A DNA stretch of 64,000 bases from Bacteroidota bacterium (lineage in GTDB: Bacteria; Bacteroidota; Ignavibacteria; UBA10030; SZUA-254): positions 62,001-126,000 of the forward strand of contig DATDFQ010000056.1 of the NCBI GenBank assembly GCA_036522515.1. Reading direction: 5' to 3'. The notes under the pieces are model-generated. The model saw nothing but the letters and a program-made list of their open reading frames with translations, had not been told where the DNA came from and made no database searches. Of this stretch, positions 8,183 through 17,197 are shown piece by piece. The position numbers and the translations under genes are program-made. How positions within the stretch are numbered: the first letter of the stretch is position 1; the number at the start of each line of letters is the position of its first letter.

Positions 8183-8224
8183 TGAGACAGCGAAATTCAG
8201 CGGGTATAGCTTGGGAGCCAATGT

Positions 8225-8253
8225 TTGATCCGATCTGAGGAATCTTGTACATT
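8225..8253 (+). promoter_or_regulatory. Candidate promoter of the dehydrogenase gene
   Basis: TTGATC (8225-8230), 17 bases, TACATT (8248-8253). The predicted leader is about 25 bases. Confidence 0.5.
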
Positions 8254-8284
8254 CAATAGTTTTTTCACTATTCGCGGGGATTTG

Positions 8285-9043
8285 ATGCTCGATTTCAAGG
8301 ATCGGATTGCGGTGGTTACGGGCGGCTCAAGGGGTATCGGCGCTGCCGCCTCCATTTTGCTGGCGAAGGCGGGCGCCAATGTGGCGGTGCTCTATGCCGC
8401 AGACAGGGCCGCGGCGGTAAGCACCTGCAGAAAGATTCAGGCGCTTGGAAGATCCGCCGAACCTTTTCGCTGCAGAGTGCAGAATTATCAGGAATGCAAG
8501 GCTGTCATCTCGTCGATCCTGAAGAAGTTCGGCCACATCGATATTCTCGTCAATAGCGCAGGTATTTGGGAAGAGGGGAAGATCGGATCTATGTCACCGG
8601 CCCATTGGAGCAGGACGATCGCGATAAACCTTACAGGCACCTTCAACATGTGCGATTTGATAGTTCCAAAGATGAAAGCGAGGCAATTTGGCCGTATTAT
8701 CAATCTCTCGAGCACGGCCGGACAGAGAGGGGAGGCTGATCATTCTGCCTATGCCGCTTCCAAAGGAGGGATTATCTCTTTCACGAAGTCGATCGCGGTG
8801 GAACTCATTCCATTTGGAATTAGAGCCAATTGCGTAGCCCCGGGGTGGGTGCGGACTGACATGGTGTCGCATGTGATGCGTTCAAAGAAGCAGGAAGGAG
8901 CAATCCTCAACACGATCCCGCGAGGAAGGATAGGAACCCCCGGCGAGGTGGCTGGATCCATCCTTTTTTTGGCATCCGGATTAGCCGAGCATGTCGTTGG
9001 GGAAGTCATCAACGTCAACGGAGGTAGCGTTCTGTGCGGATAA
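8285..9043 (+). CDS. Short-chain dehydrogenase/reductase (FabG-like)
   Basis: The 252-residue classical SDR has the NAD(P) loop TGGSRGIG near the N-terminus, NSAG (usually NNAG) in the middle, the catalytic Ser in 'INLSSTAG' and YAASK as the Tyr-x3-Lys pair. The C-terminus 'VVGEVINVNGG' is typical of FabG-like 3-oxoacyl reductases. The frame is open from 8225, but the ATG at 8285 has a GGGGA ribosome site and starts exactly at the usual family N-terminus. The substrate cannot be fixed: fatty-acid synthesis or another keto group reduction is possible. Confidence 0.88.
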   Translation: MLDFKDRIAVVTGGSRGIGAAASILLAKAGANVAVLYAADRAAAVSTCRKIQALGRSAEPFRCRVQNYQECKAVISSILKKFGHIDILVNSAGIWEEGKIGSMSPAHWSRTIAINLTGTFNMCDLIVPKMKARQFGRIINLSSTAGQRGEADHSAYAASKGGIISFTKSIAVELIPFGIRANCVAPGWVRTDMVSHVMRSKKQEGAILNTIPRGRIGTPGEVAGSILFLASGLAEHVVGEVINVNGGSVLCG

Positions 9044-9115
9044 AAGGCTCAAAATCCATTGATTTCAGAACCTTTCCCAATACCTGCAAATTCTTTGATT
9101 TTTGAAAGATTTTAC

Positions 9116-9143
9116 TTGTTTAATTCTTCGAATTTTGTATATT
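9116..9143 (+). promoter_or_regulatory. Candidate promoter of the deoxyhypusine-synthase-like gene
   Basis: TTGTTT (9116-9121), 16 bases, TATATT (9138-9143) followed by TG. The string TATATTTG is an exact match to the Bacteroidota -7 pattern TAnnTTTG. Confidence 0.55.
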
Positions 9144-9188
9144 TGAGCCATAAAATTGAGAAGCTTTGATTTCACATCGGAAAACTGA

Positions 9189-10310
9189 TTGGCTGAGAAC
9201 AAGAAAAACGACCTCAAAGGAAAACGAATTGTACCGAGACCAATACCCAAGGATGCCAGGGTGAGTGATCTCGTGGATAATTATTATCAAGCATATAACG
9301 CCGGTAGAATCCGCGAAGCATGCCATCTTATGGTGGAAAAGATACTTGCGCGTGATTCCACGGTCGGAATGAGCATTACAGGTGCGCTTACCCCTGCCGG
9401 TTTGGGCGGTTCTTGCATAGTCCCCTTGATGAAGGCGGGGTTTGTCGATTGGGTGGTCAGTACTGGTGCGAATCTCTACCACGACACGCATTTTGCAATC
9501 GGGCATTCACTCCATCGCGGTTCCCCGTTTGCGGATGACCGGTTGCTCAGAAAGAAGGGTATCATCCGTATTTATGACGTAGTTTTTGACTATGACGTCC
9601 TTCTTTCGACAGATGCCTTTTTCCGCCGTCTTTTCAGGTTGCCGGAGTTTCAACGGGAGATGGGAACAGCGGAACTGCACAACCGTCTCGGGAAGTATGT
9701 AGCTGAGCGCGAGCGGCTGGCAAGGGTCAAAAACAGCAGTATTTTGGCGACGGCCTACAAGTGCGGGATCCCGATCTATACCTCTTCACCCGGGGATAGC
9801 TCCATCGGGATGAATATTGCGGAAGTTGCCCTCGACGGGTACAAGATCAAGCTGAACGTCCTCCTCGATGTCAACGAGTCGGCGGCGATCGTGCTTTCAG
9901 CGAAGCGGCAAGGCGGCAAGAGCGGGGTTGTCATCCTGGGAGGGGGCTCTCCCAAGAACTTCGTTCTGCAGACTGAACCCCAGATACAGGAGGTGCTCGG
10001 CATAAAGGAGAAGGGGCACGACTATTATCTGCAAATAACGGACGCTCGTCCCGATACGGGCGGGCTTTCCGGCGCAACTCCGGGAGAGGCAGTCACGTGG
10101 GGGAAGGTCGACCCCGATAAGCTGAGGGATACCGTCGTGGCCTATGTGGACTCGACGATAGCGGTTCCGATCATGACATCGTACGTCCTGGCCAAAGTGA
10201 GGCCGCGGCGCCTCAGGCGGCTGTACGACAGGCGGGAAGAACTGATGCGGGGCTTGCACAGTGAGTATCTTAAATCCAAGAAGCAAAGATCAAAGTCCAG
10301 ATATAAATAA
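9189..10310 (+). CDS. Deoxyhypusine synthase family protein
   Basis: The 373-residue protein has the fold signatures of deoxyhypusine synthase: '[13 protein letters not shown]', 'STGANLYHD', '[15 protein letters not shown]' and 'GGGSPKNF'. Near the C-terminus TWGKV places K306 at the position of the active-site lysine of the human enzyme (WGKI). Eukaryotic and archaeal enzymes use spermidine and NAD to modify eIF5A, which bacteria lack; bacterial homologues may instead make homospermidine-like polyamines or modify another acceptor. The start is TTG at 9189, with no better ATG upstream. A histone-like gene follows 73 bases later. Confidence 0.88.
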   Translation: MAENKKNDLKGKRIVPRPIPKDARVSDLVDNYYQAYNAGRIREACHLMVEKILARDSTVGMSITGALTPAGLGGSCIVPLMKAGFVDWVVSTGANLYHDTHFAIGHSLHRGSPFADDRLLRKKGIIRIYDVVFDYDVLLSTDAFFRRLFRLPEFQREMGTAELHNRLGKYVAERERLARVKNSSILATAYKCGIPIYTSSPGDSSIGMNIAEVALDGYKIKLNVLLDVNESAAIVLSAKRQGGKSGVVILGGGSPKNFVLQTEPQIQEVLGIKEKGHDYYLQITDARPDTGGLSGATPGEAVTWGKVDPDKLRDTVVAYVDSTIAVPIMTSYVLAKVRPRRLRRLYDRREELMRGLHSEYLKSKKQRSKSRYK

Positions 10311-10383
10311 TCCATTCCCCTGGTAGATGGGGACCGGCCGGATCGACGGCGGGAAATTTCACTCACAATATGGAGTAAAAACA

Positions 10384-10593
10384 ATGAGCAGATTCACTGA
10401 ATTGCGTGACCTGTTGACCAGTTTCGAGAAGGATTTCATCAAATTCTACGAAAAGGGAAACAAGTCAGCCGGAACCCGCGTCCGGAAAGAGATGAACGAA
10501 CTAAAAAAGAAGGCCCAGGAAATCCGCAAGGAAATCCAGGACATCAAGCAAAAGGCAAAAGAAGCAGAGGGCTCGGGCACGCCGGGCATGTAA
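10384..10593 (+). CDS. Histone H1-like (Hc1-type) small DNA-binding protein
   Basis: The 69-residue, highly charged helical protein has the pattern 'FEKDFIKFYEKGNKSAGTRVRKEM' (landmark, about residues 14-37) followed by Lys-rich helices. This matches the short histone-H1-like proteins of Bacteroidota. The ATG at 10384 has a GGAG ribosome site. These proteins are thought to bind and compact DNA. The frame is open further upstream, but the family N-terminus begins here. A strong terminator follows. Confidence 0.85.
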   Translation: MSRFTELRDLLTSFEKDFIKFYEKGNKSAGTRVRKEMNELKKKAQEIRKEIQDIKQKAKEAEGSGTPGM

Positions 10594-10615
10594 TCCACAC
10601 CGGATCTTTCTTGTT

Positions 10616-10666
10616 GAGAGACTCCTGTCGATCCCCACGGGGACTGGCACGGAGTCTCTCGTTTTT
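10616..10666 (+). terminator. Intrinsic terminator after the histone-like gene
   Basis: A perfect 10-bp stem, GAGAGACTCC (10616-10625) with GGAGTCTCTC (10651-10660), is followed by GTTTTT. A smaller hairpin, CCCCACGGGG, sits in the loop. Confidence 0.85.
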
Positions 10667-10714
10667 GGAGCGCGCCTTCGCCGGAATCATCGACGTGGCC
10701 GCAGAACTGGAGGT

Positions 10715-11929
10715 ATGTTCACGTTGAATTCACTCGGAAAGAGTCTGTTGACTCCGGCCCTCTCGCTCGTCCTTTTCGGGTCGATCATGGGGTTCGGCGC
10801 CGGTGAGAGCGATTACCGGAAACTCCACTTCGATGCCCTGGTTGTGGACACCCACAACGACGTCGTCCAGCGAATCCTCGCGGGGGAGGATATCTCGAAG
10901 CTCACCAGGCACGGTCAATCCGACCTTCCCCGGTTTCGCGAAGGAGGCCTCGATGTCGAAATGTTTTCGATCTGGGTCCCGCCGGAGAAAAAATCGCGCT
11001 CCTATTTCGATCAGGCGGATGAGCAGATCGATTCCGTCGAAAGCTTCGTCCGGCGCAACCCGTACGAGGCAGGTCTGGCGCATTCATCCGCCGAATTGGA
11101 GCGGCTGGTCAAGGATGGCAAATTTGTCGCGATGCTTGGGATGGAAGGCGGGCATCCGATCGCCGACGACCTTCACAAGCTCGAACACTTCTACGCACGC
11201 GGGGTCCGGTATATGACCCTCACCTGGAACAACAGCACCGACTGGGCGACCTCGGCCAAAGATGAAACCGACCCCGATGCCCGCCTCCCCAGGAAAGGGT
11301 TGTCGAGCTTTGGAAAAAAGGTCGTTCGCCGCATGAACCGGCTGGGGATGATGGTCGACGTCTCCCACGTCGGGGAGAGGACGTTCTGGGATGTTATGAA
11401 GGTGACCAGGAAACCGGTCATCGCATCGCATTCCTCCGCCTGGGCCCTGTCCCATCACCGGCGGAATCTCAAAGACAACCAGCTCAGGGCGATCGCGAAG
11501 AACGGGGGGGTGGTTTTCATCAATTTTGCCCCCTGGTTCATTGACAGTACTTATTCGGCGAAGGAGACCGCGCTGGAGGAACGGTATAAACCCCGGATCG
11601 ATTCGATCAGGGGGTCGATCAAGGGGGACGATTTCATCAAGGATCAATTTACCGCCGAGGCGCTCAAGACCGAGTATGAGCCGATTCGGCCGACCCTCGC
11701 GACGCTGATCGATCACTTCGACTACGTCGCGAAGCTGATCGGCGTCGACCATGTCGGAATCGGATCCGATTTTGACGGCATCCCGGTCACCCCTCGGGGA
11801 ATGGACGACGTGACTCATCTTCCGAACATCACCCGGGAGCTGCTCCGCAGGGGGTATTCCGAAACGGACGTCAGAAAGATCCTCGGGGAGAACTTCCTCC
11901 GGGTGTTACGGGAGGTGGAACGGCACTAG
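10715..11929 (+). CDS. Secreted membrane dipeptidase (peptidase M19, renal dipeptidase family)
   Basis: The 404-residue product has an N-terminal hydrophobic signal (about 1-25) followed by the M19 metal motif DTHNDV. Later come the bridging-Glu block 'GMEGGHPI', the histidine motifs 'VDVSHVG' and 'ASHSSAW', and the terminal 'VGIGSDFDGI'. All expected zinc ligands are visible. The family cleaves dipeptides, often with little specificity, and here it should act in the periplasm or outside the cell. A GGAGG lies only one base before the ATG, which is unusually close. No promoter was found between the upstream terminator and this gene. Confidence 0.9.
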   Translation: MFTLNSLGKSLLTPALSLVLFGSIMGFGAGESDYRKLHFDALVVDTHNDVVQRILAGEDISKLTRHGQSDLPRFREGGLDVEMFSIWVPPEKKSRSYFDQADEQIDSVESFVRRNPYEAGLAHSSAELERLVKDGKFVAMLGMEGGHPIADDLHKLEHFYARGVRYMTLTWNNSTDWATSAKDETDPDARLPRKGLSSFGKKVVRRMNRLGMMVDVSHVGERTFWDVMKVTRKPVIASHSSAWALSHHRRNLKDNQLRAIAKNGGVVFINFAPWFIDSTYSAKETALEERYKPRIDSIRGSIKGDDFIKDQFTAEALKTEYEPIRPTLATLIDHFDYVAKLIGVDHVGIGSDFDGIPVTPRGMDDVTHLPNITRELLRRGYSETDVRKILGENFLRVLREVERH

Positions 11930-11940
11930 CTGCCGGCAGT

Positions 11941-12026
11941 GTCATCCTGAGGGAGCGGAGCGACCGAAGGATCTGGCTCTACCCCCGACAAATGGGATGA
12001 GATCCTTCGCTGCGCTCAGGATGACA
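11941..12026. repeat. Family B inverted repeat (GTCATCCTGAG ... CTCAGGATGAC)
   Basis: The element begins GTCATCCTGAGGGAGCGGAG and ends with the complementary CTGCGCTCAGGATGAC, with arms of about 30 bases that include GAAGGATCT/AGATCCTTC. Other copies are at 16782, 39937 and 60657. Confidence 0.8.
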
Positions 12027-12046
12027 TTCGGGACAACCCGGAACCT

Positions 12047-12075
12047 TTGATTCTGAGCGAAAATTATCGTATCAT
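12047..12075 (+). promoter_or_regulatory. Candidate promoter of the first polysaccharide operon
   Basis: TTGATT (12047-12052), 17 bases, TATCAT (12070-12075). The predicted start is about 20 bases before the ATG at 12103. Confidence 0.5.
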
Positions 12076-12102
12076 GTTTTTTAAAACTATCACGAGCAAG
12101 GA

Positions 12103-13272
12103 ATGCCAGAACAAGACGAACTGCAGCAAAACCAGCAGCCAGAACGACCATCCCAACCCCCAGCACCACCGCCACAGCCTTCAACTCCCCCGAACGATAA
12201 ACCGCCTGTTCCGACCCCGGTGCAAGAGGGGCGGGATCGCCGGAATCAACAACAGCAGCATCAGCGCCAGCGGCAGCGGCATCAGGGCGGGCGCCGGGAA
12301 GGACAGCAGCAGCAGCAACATCAGCAGCAGCGGGGCGGGGGCGGAATGGACCTCTCGATCGTCATCCCGGTCTATAATGAGGAGGCGTCGCTCAGAGAGT
12401 TGTGCGATTCGATCCGCAGCGCGGCGGGACGGCTGGGCAGGTTTGAAATTCTCTTTATCGACGACGGCAGCACCGACGGCACCAACCGGGTTCTCCAGGA
12501 CCTGAGGCAAAGAGACCGGAGAATAAAGATCATCCGGTTCCGGAGGAACTACGGGAAGTCTGCCGCCCTCTCGGTCGGTTTCTCCCATGCGGAGGGAAAC
12601 ATTATCATCACGATGGACGGCGATCTCCAGGACGATCCGGATGAGATCCCCGGCCTGGTGAGCGAGATCAAAAAGGGGTTCGACATGGTTTCCGGATGGA
12701 AGAAGAAACGCCATGACCCCCTTTCCAAGACCATCCCGTCGAGGTTTTTTAATTTCGTCACGAGGATTATCACCGGCATCCGGATCCATGATTTCAATTG
12801 CGGCCTGAAGGCATACCGGAAGGACGTCGCGAAGGAAGTCAAAGTCTACGGGGAGCTCCATCGCTACATCCCCGTGCTTGCCCACTGGCTGGGATACAAG
12901 ATCGGCGAAATTCCGGTCCAGCATCGATCGCGGAAGTACGGGAAAACGAAGTTCGGCACCGGGCGGTTCTGGAAAGGCTTTCTGGACCTTCTGACCGTCA
13001 TCTTCACCACCCGCTATCTGCAGCGCCCGCTTCACCTCTTCGGTTTCTGGGGGATGTTTTTTGTCCTGGTTGGCTTTGCCGTCGACGGCTATCTTGTCTT
13101 TCTGAAGTTTACGCAGGGGATGGCCCTGAGTAACCGGCCGCTCTTCACCGGAGGCATCCTCATGATTATCGTCGGCGTCCAGTTCGTCTCCGTGGGCCTC
13201 CTCGGGGAATTGATTTCGCGAACGCGCCCGAGCTCCGAGACGGAATATTCGATCCGGGAAATCTGGAAGTAA
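12103..13272 (+). CDS. Family 2 glycosyltransferase (polyprenyl-phosphate type) with Gln-rich N-terminal extension
   Basis: The catalytic part begins at about residue 82 (ATG at 12346, 'MDLSIVIPVYNEEASLREL'). It shows the GT2 nucleotide site 'LFIDDGSTDGT' and the 'TMDGDLQDDP' DxD region. Two C-terminal membrane segments follow, as in GtrB/ArnC/Dpm1-type enzymes that put a sugar on undecaprenyl phosphate. Ahead of it is an 81-residue stretch of almost pure Gln, Pro, Arg and His. The upstream promoter supports transcription from before 12103, so the extension may be made; if it is not, translation starts at 12346. Confidence 0.85.
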   Translation: MPEQDELQQNQQPERPSQPPAPPPQPSTPPNDKPPVPTPVQEGRDRRNQQQQHQRQRQRHQGGRREGQQQQQHQQQRGGGGMDLSIVIPVYNEEASLRELCDSIRSAAGRLGRFEILFIDDGSTDGTNRVLQDLRQRDRRIKIIRFRRNYGKSAALSVGFSHAEGNIIITMDGDLQDDPDEIPGLVSEIKKGFDMVSGWKKKRHDPLSKTIPSRFFNFVTRIITGIRIHDFNCGLKAYRKDVAKEVKVYGELHRYIPVLAHWLGYKIGEIPVQHRSRKYGKTKFGTGRFWKGFLDLLTVIFTTRYLQRPLHLFGFWGMFFVLVGFAVDGYLVFLKFTQGMALSNRPLFTGGILMIIVGVQFVSVGLLGELISRTRPSSETEYSIREIWK

Positions 13273-13356
13273 CGGTCACACGATGACCTTTGTTCCTTCT
13301 GCGTCCCTCCGGGGGATCTCTGCGATCGCCCGGAGGTTTGCCCGATCCTTCGACCC

Positions 13357-14472
13357 ATGAAACCCTCCATGAAAGACCTCAAGTTCGATTGCCGCCACTT
13401 CCGCGGTGACGTTCCGTGCAAACCGCATAAGGAGCACGGCGTTCACTGCATCGACGAGGCGGGTGACGATTGCCGCTACTACGACCGGACCGGAAGAAAA
13501 GTTCTCATCATCAAGCTCGGGGCGATCGGCGATGTCATCCGGACGACGCCGCTGCTGAAGAAACTGAAGGAAGTCGAGCCCGCCGCAGAAATCTGGTGGC
13601 TGACACACACTCCCGAAATCCTTCCTTCGGGCATCGATCGCATCCTCACATTCACCCCGCAGAATCTCGAAGTGCTCCACAACGTCCGCTTCGATGTGAT
13701 CTACTGTCTCGACAAGGACCGCGAAGCGGGGGCACTCTGCGCGGGCCTCTCCGCGAACCGGAAAAAGGGGTTCACGCTCGCGAACGGCGTCTGCAAGCCG
13801 ATCGACGAGGCGGCGGAGCCCAAATACCTCACAGGGGTGTTCGACGATTGGAGCAAACTGAACCGGAAGAGCTACCAGGAGGAAACGTTCGAGATCTGCG
13901 GATTTCAGTTTTCCGGCGAGGAATATATCATGCCCCCTCTCGAGGAGCACAAGTGGAAACTCCCGGCGAAGAAGCGCATCGTCGGCCTGAACACCGGTTG
14001 CGGGGGGAGGTGGACTTCAAGGCTCTGGCCCGACGCATCGTGGGTCAAGCTCGCCCGCAAGCTCAAGAAAGCCGGGTACCTCCCGCTTCTTCTCGGGGGG
14101 GAACAGGAGCATGCGAAGAACCTGCGTCTCGCAAAGCAGAGCGGTGCCCTCTATCTCGGCCATTTTCCGTTGCGCCAGTTCATGAGCGAGATGGACCGTT
14201 GCGAGCTGATCGTGACGGCCGTGACGATGGCGATGCACCTGGCGATCGGTCTGAAGAAGAAAATGGTGCTCTTCAATAATATTTTCAATAAGTACGAGTT
14301 CGAGCTCTATGGCCGGGGAGAAATTCTCGAACCCGACTTCGAGTGCAACTGCTACTACTCGCCCGTCTGCCCGAACAACTGCATGCAGTACCTTTCGGTC
14401 GACACGGTCTTCGAATCGTGCATAAGGCTCCTGGGTCGCCCGCCGGCCGCCGCCAGGGTGCCAAGAGTGTAA
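13357..14472 (+). CDS. Family 9 glycosyltransferase (heptosyltransferase-like)
   Basis: The product has 371 residues. A short N-terminal segment with five Cys residues and several His residues ('CRHFRGDVPCKPHKEHGVHC', then CRYYD) precedes the GT9 core 'VLIIKLGAIGDVIRTTPLL'. The C-domain has 'GLNTGCGGRWTSRLWP' and 'VTAVTMAMHLAIGLKKKMV', the donor-binding pattern of LPS heptosyltransferases. The C-terminus again holds clustered cysteines (ECNCYYSPVCPNNC), so a metal-binding element made of both ends is possible. A second ATG at 13369 could be the true start. It ends immediately before the next gene. Confidence 0.85.
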   Translation: MKPSMKDLKFDCRHFRGDVPCKPHKEHGVHCIDEAGDDCRYYDRTGRKVLIIKLGAIGDVIRTTPLLKKLKEVEPAAEIWWLTHTPEILPSGIDRILTFTPQNLEVLHNVRFDVIYCLDKDREAGALCAGLSANRKKGFTLANGVCKPIDEAAEPKYLTGVFDDWSKLNRKSYQEETFEICGFQFSGEEYIMPPLEEHKWKLPAKKRIVGLNTGCGGRWTSRLWPDASWVKLARKLKKAGYLPLLLGGEQEHAKNLRLAKQSGALYLGHFPLRQFMSEMDRCELIVTAVTMAMHLAIGLKKKMVLFNNIFNKYEFELYGRGEILEPDFECNCYYSPVCPNNCMQYLSVDTVFESCIRLLGRPPAAARVPRV

Positions 14473-16767
14473 ATGGGTAGTTCCAAACCTGTCAAACCGC
14501 AGCCACGGCCGAACCTTCCGGTCAAAGACTGGCACGCGGTCCTCACGATCGCCCTCCTCGTAGCGTTCTTCTTCCGCGACATCCTCCTTCAGAAAGCGTT
14601 CTTCTGGGAGGATTTCATCTATCAGTACTACCCGTTTCGTAATTTTGCGGCGGTCTCGATGAACAACGGTCAGCTGCCGCTCTGGAACCCGTTCACCTTC
14701 AACGGGATGCCGTTCCAGGCGGACATCCAGACGGCCGTGTTTTATCTTCCGAATCTGCTGCTCACGTTGTTCGTCAGCTCCGGCCGTCTCCCGTTCTACT
14801 GGCTCGAGGTGGTGATCGTCCTCCACTACGTGATCGCCGGCGTCTGCATGTATTATCTGTCGAAGGACCTCGGGGTGCAGAGGGTCTTCGCCCTCTTCGG
14901 GGGGGTCGTCTATGCGCTGAGCGGTTTCATGATCATGCAGGTCATTCACGAAACGTTCGTCTGCCAGGTGGCATGGCTTCCCCTTGTCGTCCTGCTCTTT
15001 CGCCGTTCGCTCCTTCGGTTGTCCGCCGGCTACATGATCGGCGCGGCACTCGTTCTCGGGCATGCCGTCCTGGCGGGATCTCCCCAGTTTACGCTCTATG
15101 TGTTCATGCTTCTCTTCCTCTACTTCTGCTTCGAGTTTCTGGGAGCCATGAAAAGCGCGGGCGCGAAGAGCGCTCTCCGGATGATTCCGCTCGGGGCGGG
15201 CATGATCGTCCTCTCGCTTGCGCTCACGGCGGTGCAATTGCTCCCCACAAGGGAACTCGCGTCGTTGTCCGCGCGCGCGGAGATTTCGTTTGCGCAGTCC
15301 GCCGAAGGCTCGCTCTCATGGGCGCAGCTCCTGACGTTTCTTGCTCCGAAGTTCTTCGGTACGAGCGGCGCGACGGGTTCCACCTTCTGGCTTTCGGGGC
15401 TCTACTGGCAGTACTGGGAGACCGCCATGTACATCGGTGCGGCGGGCCTGATGGCGGTGTGCGCGGCGATGGCGCTCTTCAGGAAGGAACGGTATGTGCG
15501 GTTTCTGACCGGGATCGCCCTTTTCGGGCTTCTCTACGCGCTCGGAGATAATTTTTTCCTCCATTCGTTTTTTTTCAACCTTGTCCCCGGATTTGACAAG
15601 TTCCGCGTTCCGGGCCGGATGGTCTTTTACTTCACCTTTGCCGCCGGCGTCTTGAGCGCCTTCGGATTGCAGCACCTCTTCGAGCTGGAGCTGTCGCAGC
15701 CCGCCCGTCTGCAGAAGAAGATCCTGTGGATAGGGGCGGCGGCCATTATCCTCTGGCTGATCGGCGTGTCGGGGACGTTCGAGCGCGGCCGCAACGCGCA
15801 GGAGCTGGCCCAGGTCCACAGCGTCGCGATGTCCGGTGTGACGTCCGCGGTGGTCATACTCGTGATCCTCACCGGAATCATGTTGCTTGCCTGCCGGCGC
15901 GCGATCTCCTGGCTGGCGGCTCTCGGCGCGTTGTTCGCACTCCAGTGCGTCGATATTAACATTTTTGCCTTCGATCAGAACAACGGCGAAACGAATCCCG
16001 ACGAGTATTATTCCCGCTCTTCCAACATCATCGACCTGCTGAAGGAGGAGGGGAAGCAGGAGTACTTCCGGATCAATTCCCGTCTCGGCCAGGCGATGCT
16101 GCTCGACCGCAATCTCGGGATGGTCGACAGGGTGTTTATGATGGAGGGGTACACACCGCTAGCGCTGCAGCGGATTTTTCCCGCCGCGCGCGACTGGGAT
16201 CAGACGTGCGATTTGCTCAACGCAAAATACCGGATTAAACTGAACGAGCAGGACAAGACGGCGGGAATGATCCGATCGACGACGTATCTTCCCCGCGCGT
16301 ACATGGTCTACAGGGCGAAAGTCCTCCCGGCGGAAAGCGACGTGAAGTCCTTCATGACCGGCCCGGAGTTCGACCCGTCCCGCATCGTCGTCCTCGAAGA
16401 GGAGCCGGCTGGATTGCCTGCCGATACGGCCTACGGCGCGGGATGGAGTGCCGCGATCACGTCATATGGTCTCGACGAGATCATCCTGAGCGTGAACTCA
16501 CCGAAGGACGGTTTGCTGGTACTCAGCGAGATCTTCTATCCGGGCTGGCAGGCGACGATCGACGGCGGGAAGGCGCCGATCTACCGCGCCGACTGGAATC
16601 TCCGGGCGATCCCGGTGAAGAGCGGGGCCCACCGGGTGGAGGTCCGGTTTGAGCCCCGGAGTTATCACGACGGTCTCCTGGTAACATCGTCGGCGCTCTG
16701 CTTGTCCGCCGGCGGGCTGGCTCTCTCATTCATTGCACAGAGGAGAAAGCGTGCCCGCAGCGAATGA
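14473..16767 (+). CDS. YfhO-family multi-spanning membrane protein
   Basis: The 764-residue protein has about a dozen hydrophobic segments. The luminal blocks 'FFWEDFIYQYYPFRNF' and 'LPLWNPFTFNGMPF' and the C-terminal 'SEIFYPGWQATIDG' are hallmarks of YfhO (GT-C-like) proteins, some of which help glycosylate teichoic or other surface polymers. A second member of the family lies at 40942. The start codon follows directly on the GT9 stop, and the end overlaps the next gene. Confidence 0.85.
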   Translation: MGSSKPVKPQPRPNLPVKDWHAVLTIALLVAFFFRDILLQKAFFWEDFIYQYYPFRNFAAVSMNNGQLPLWNPFTFNGMPFQADIQTAVFYLPNLLLTLFVSSGRLPFYWLEVVIVLHYVIAGVCMYYLSKDLGVQRVFALFGGVVYALSGFMIMQVIHETFVCQVAWLPLVVLLFRRSLLRLSAGYMIGAALVLGHAVLAGSPQFTLYVFMLLFLYFCFEFLGAMKSAGAKSALRMIPLGAGMIVLSLALTAVQLLPTRELASLSARAEISFAQSAEGSLSWAQLLTFLAPKFFGTSGATGSTFWLSGLYWQYWETAMYIGAAGLMAVCAAMALFRKERYVRFLTGIALFGLLYALGDNFFLHSFFFNLVPGFDKFRVPGRMVFYFTFAAGVLSAFGLQHLFELELSQPARLQKKILWIGAAAIILWLIGVSGTFERGRNAQELAQVHSVAMSGVTSAVVILVILTGIMLLACRRAISWLAALGALFALQCVDINIFAFDQNNGETNPDEYYSRSSNIIDLLKEEGKQEYFRINSRLGQAMLLDRNLGMVDRVFMMEGYTPLALQRIFPAARDWDQTCDLLNAKYRIKLNEQDKTAGMIRSTTYLPRAYMVYRAKVLPAESDVKSFMTGPEFDPSRIVVLEEEPAGLPADTAYGAGWSAAITSYGLDEIILSVNSPKDGLLVLSEIFYPGWQATIDGGKAPIYRADWNLRAIPVKSGAHRVEVRFEPRSYHDGLLVTSSALCLSAGGLALSFIAQRRKRARSE

Positions 16768-17197
16768 GCATGGAGGCGAATGTCATCCCGAGGGAGCTTC
16801 AACTTGTCATCCTGAGGGAGCGAAGCGACCGAAGGATCTCCCCGCCGGAGTCCCCCGATTCCTGCCCCTTGTATTCCTTCTGATCGTTCCGTCCCTGGCC
16901 TTCGCGCAGAACTGGTCCGAACCGATCCGGCCTGCCAATCTTCCCGCCATACAGGTTCAATGGCGCGTGTGGGGGATCGACAGAAAGTCAAGGCAGAACA
17001 TCTTCGAGTGGGTTTTCTCGAACACCTCGGATAGTTCGGTCGCGTTCAACTACAGAGTCGAAACCGAGCGGGGTGAGAGACGGACAGGACGGATTTCGTT
17101 CAAGCCCCGAAAAAAACAGATGTCCGGCTGGCTCTTTTCCGGAGACAGCCTGACGCGCATCGAAGTCGACCGGAGGCCCTTCGGGGTGCGAGATTGA
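16751..17197 (+). CDS. Small predicted secreted protein whose leader contains repeat DNA
   Basis: From a GTG at 16751 with AGGAG five bases upstream, the frame encodes 148 residues. The first 34 come from two partial copies of the family B repeat (reading CHPEGAS and CHPEGAKRPKDL). A clear signal-peptide-like stretch follows ('FLPLVFLLIVPSLAFAQ'), then about 95 residues of soluble, beta-rich protein. I do not recognise the mature domain. No start codon lies between the repeat and the hydrophobic stretch, so the repeat seems to have displaced the original start. It overlaps YfhO by 17 bases and the next gene by 4. Confidence 0.6.
   Translation: MPAANEHGGECHPEGASTCHPEGAKRPKDLPAGVPRFLPLVFLLIVPSLAFAQNWSEPIRPANLPAIQVQWRVWGIDRKSRQNIFEWVFSNTSDSSVAFNYRVETERGERRTGRISFKPRKKQMSGWLFSGDSLTRIEVDRRPFGVRD
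16782..16840. repeat. Two partial family B repeats inside a coding region
   Basis: GTCATCCCGAGGGAGC at 16782 and a longer GTCATCCTGAGGGAGCGAAG ... GAAGGATCT at 16806-16839. They are in frame with the small secreted protein that covers them. Confidence 0.8.

Noticed and set aside
7965-8228. Open frames on both strands through the 8011-8182 region
   Set aside because: They consist of palindromic repeat DNA and encode only repeat-derived peptides.
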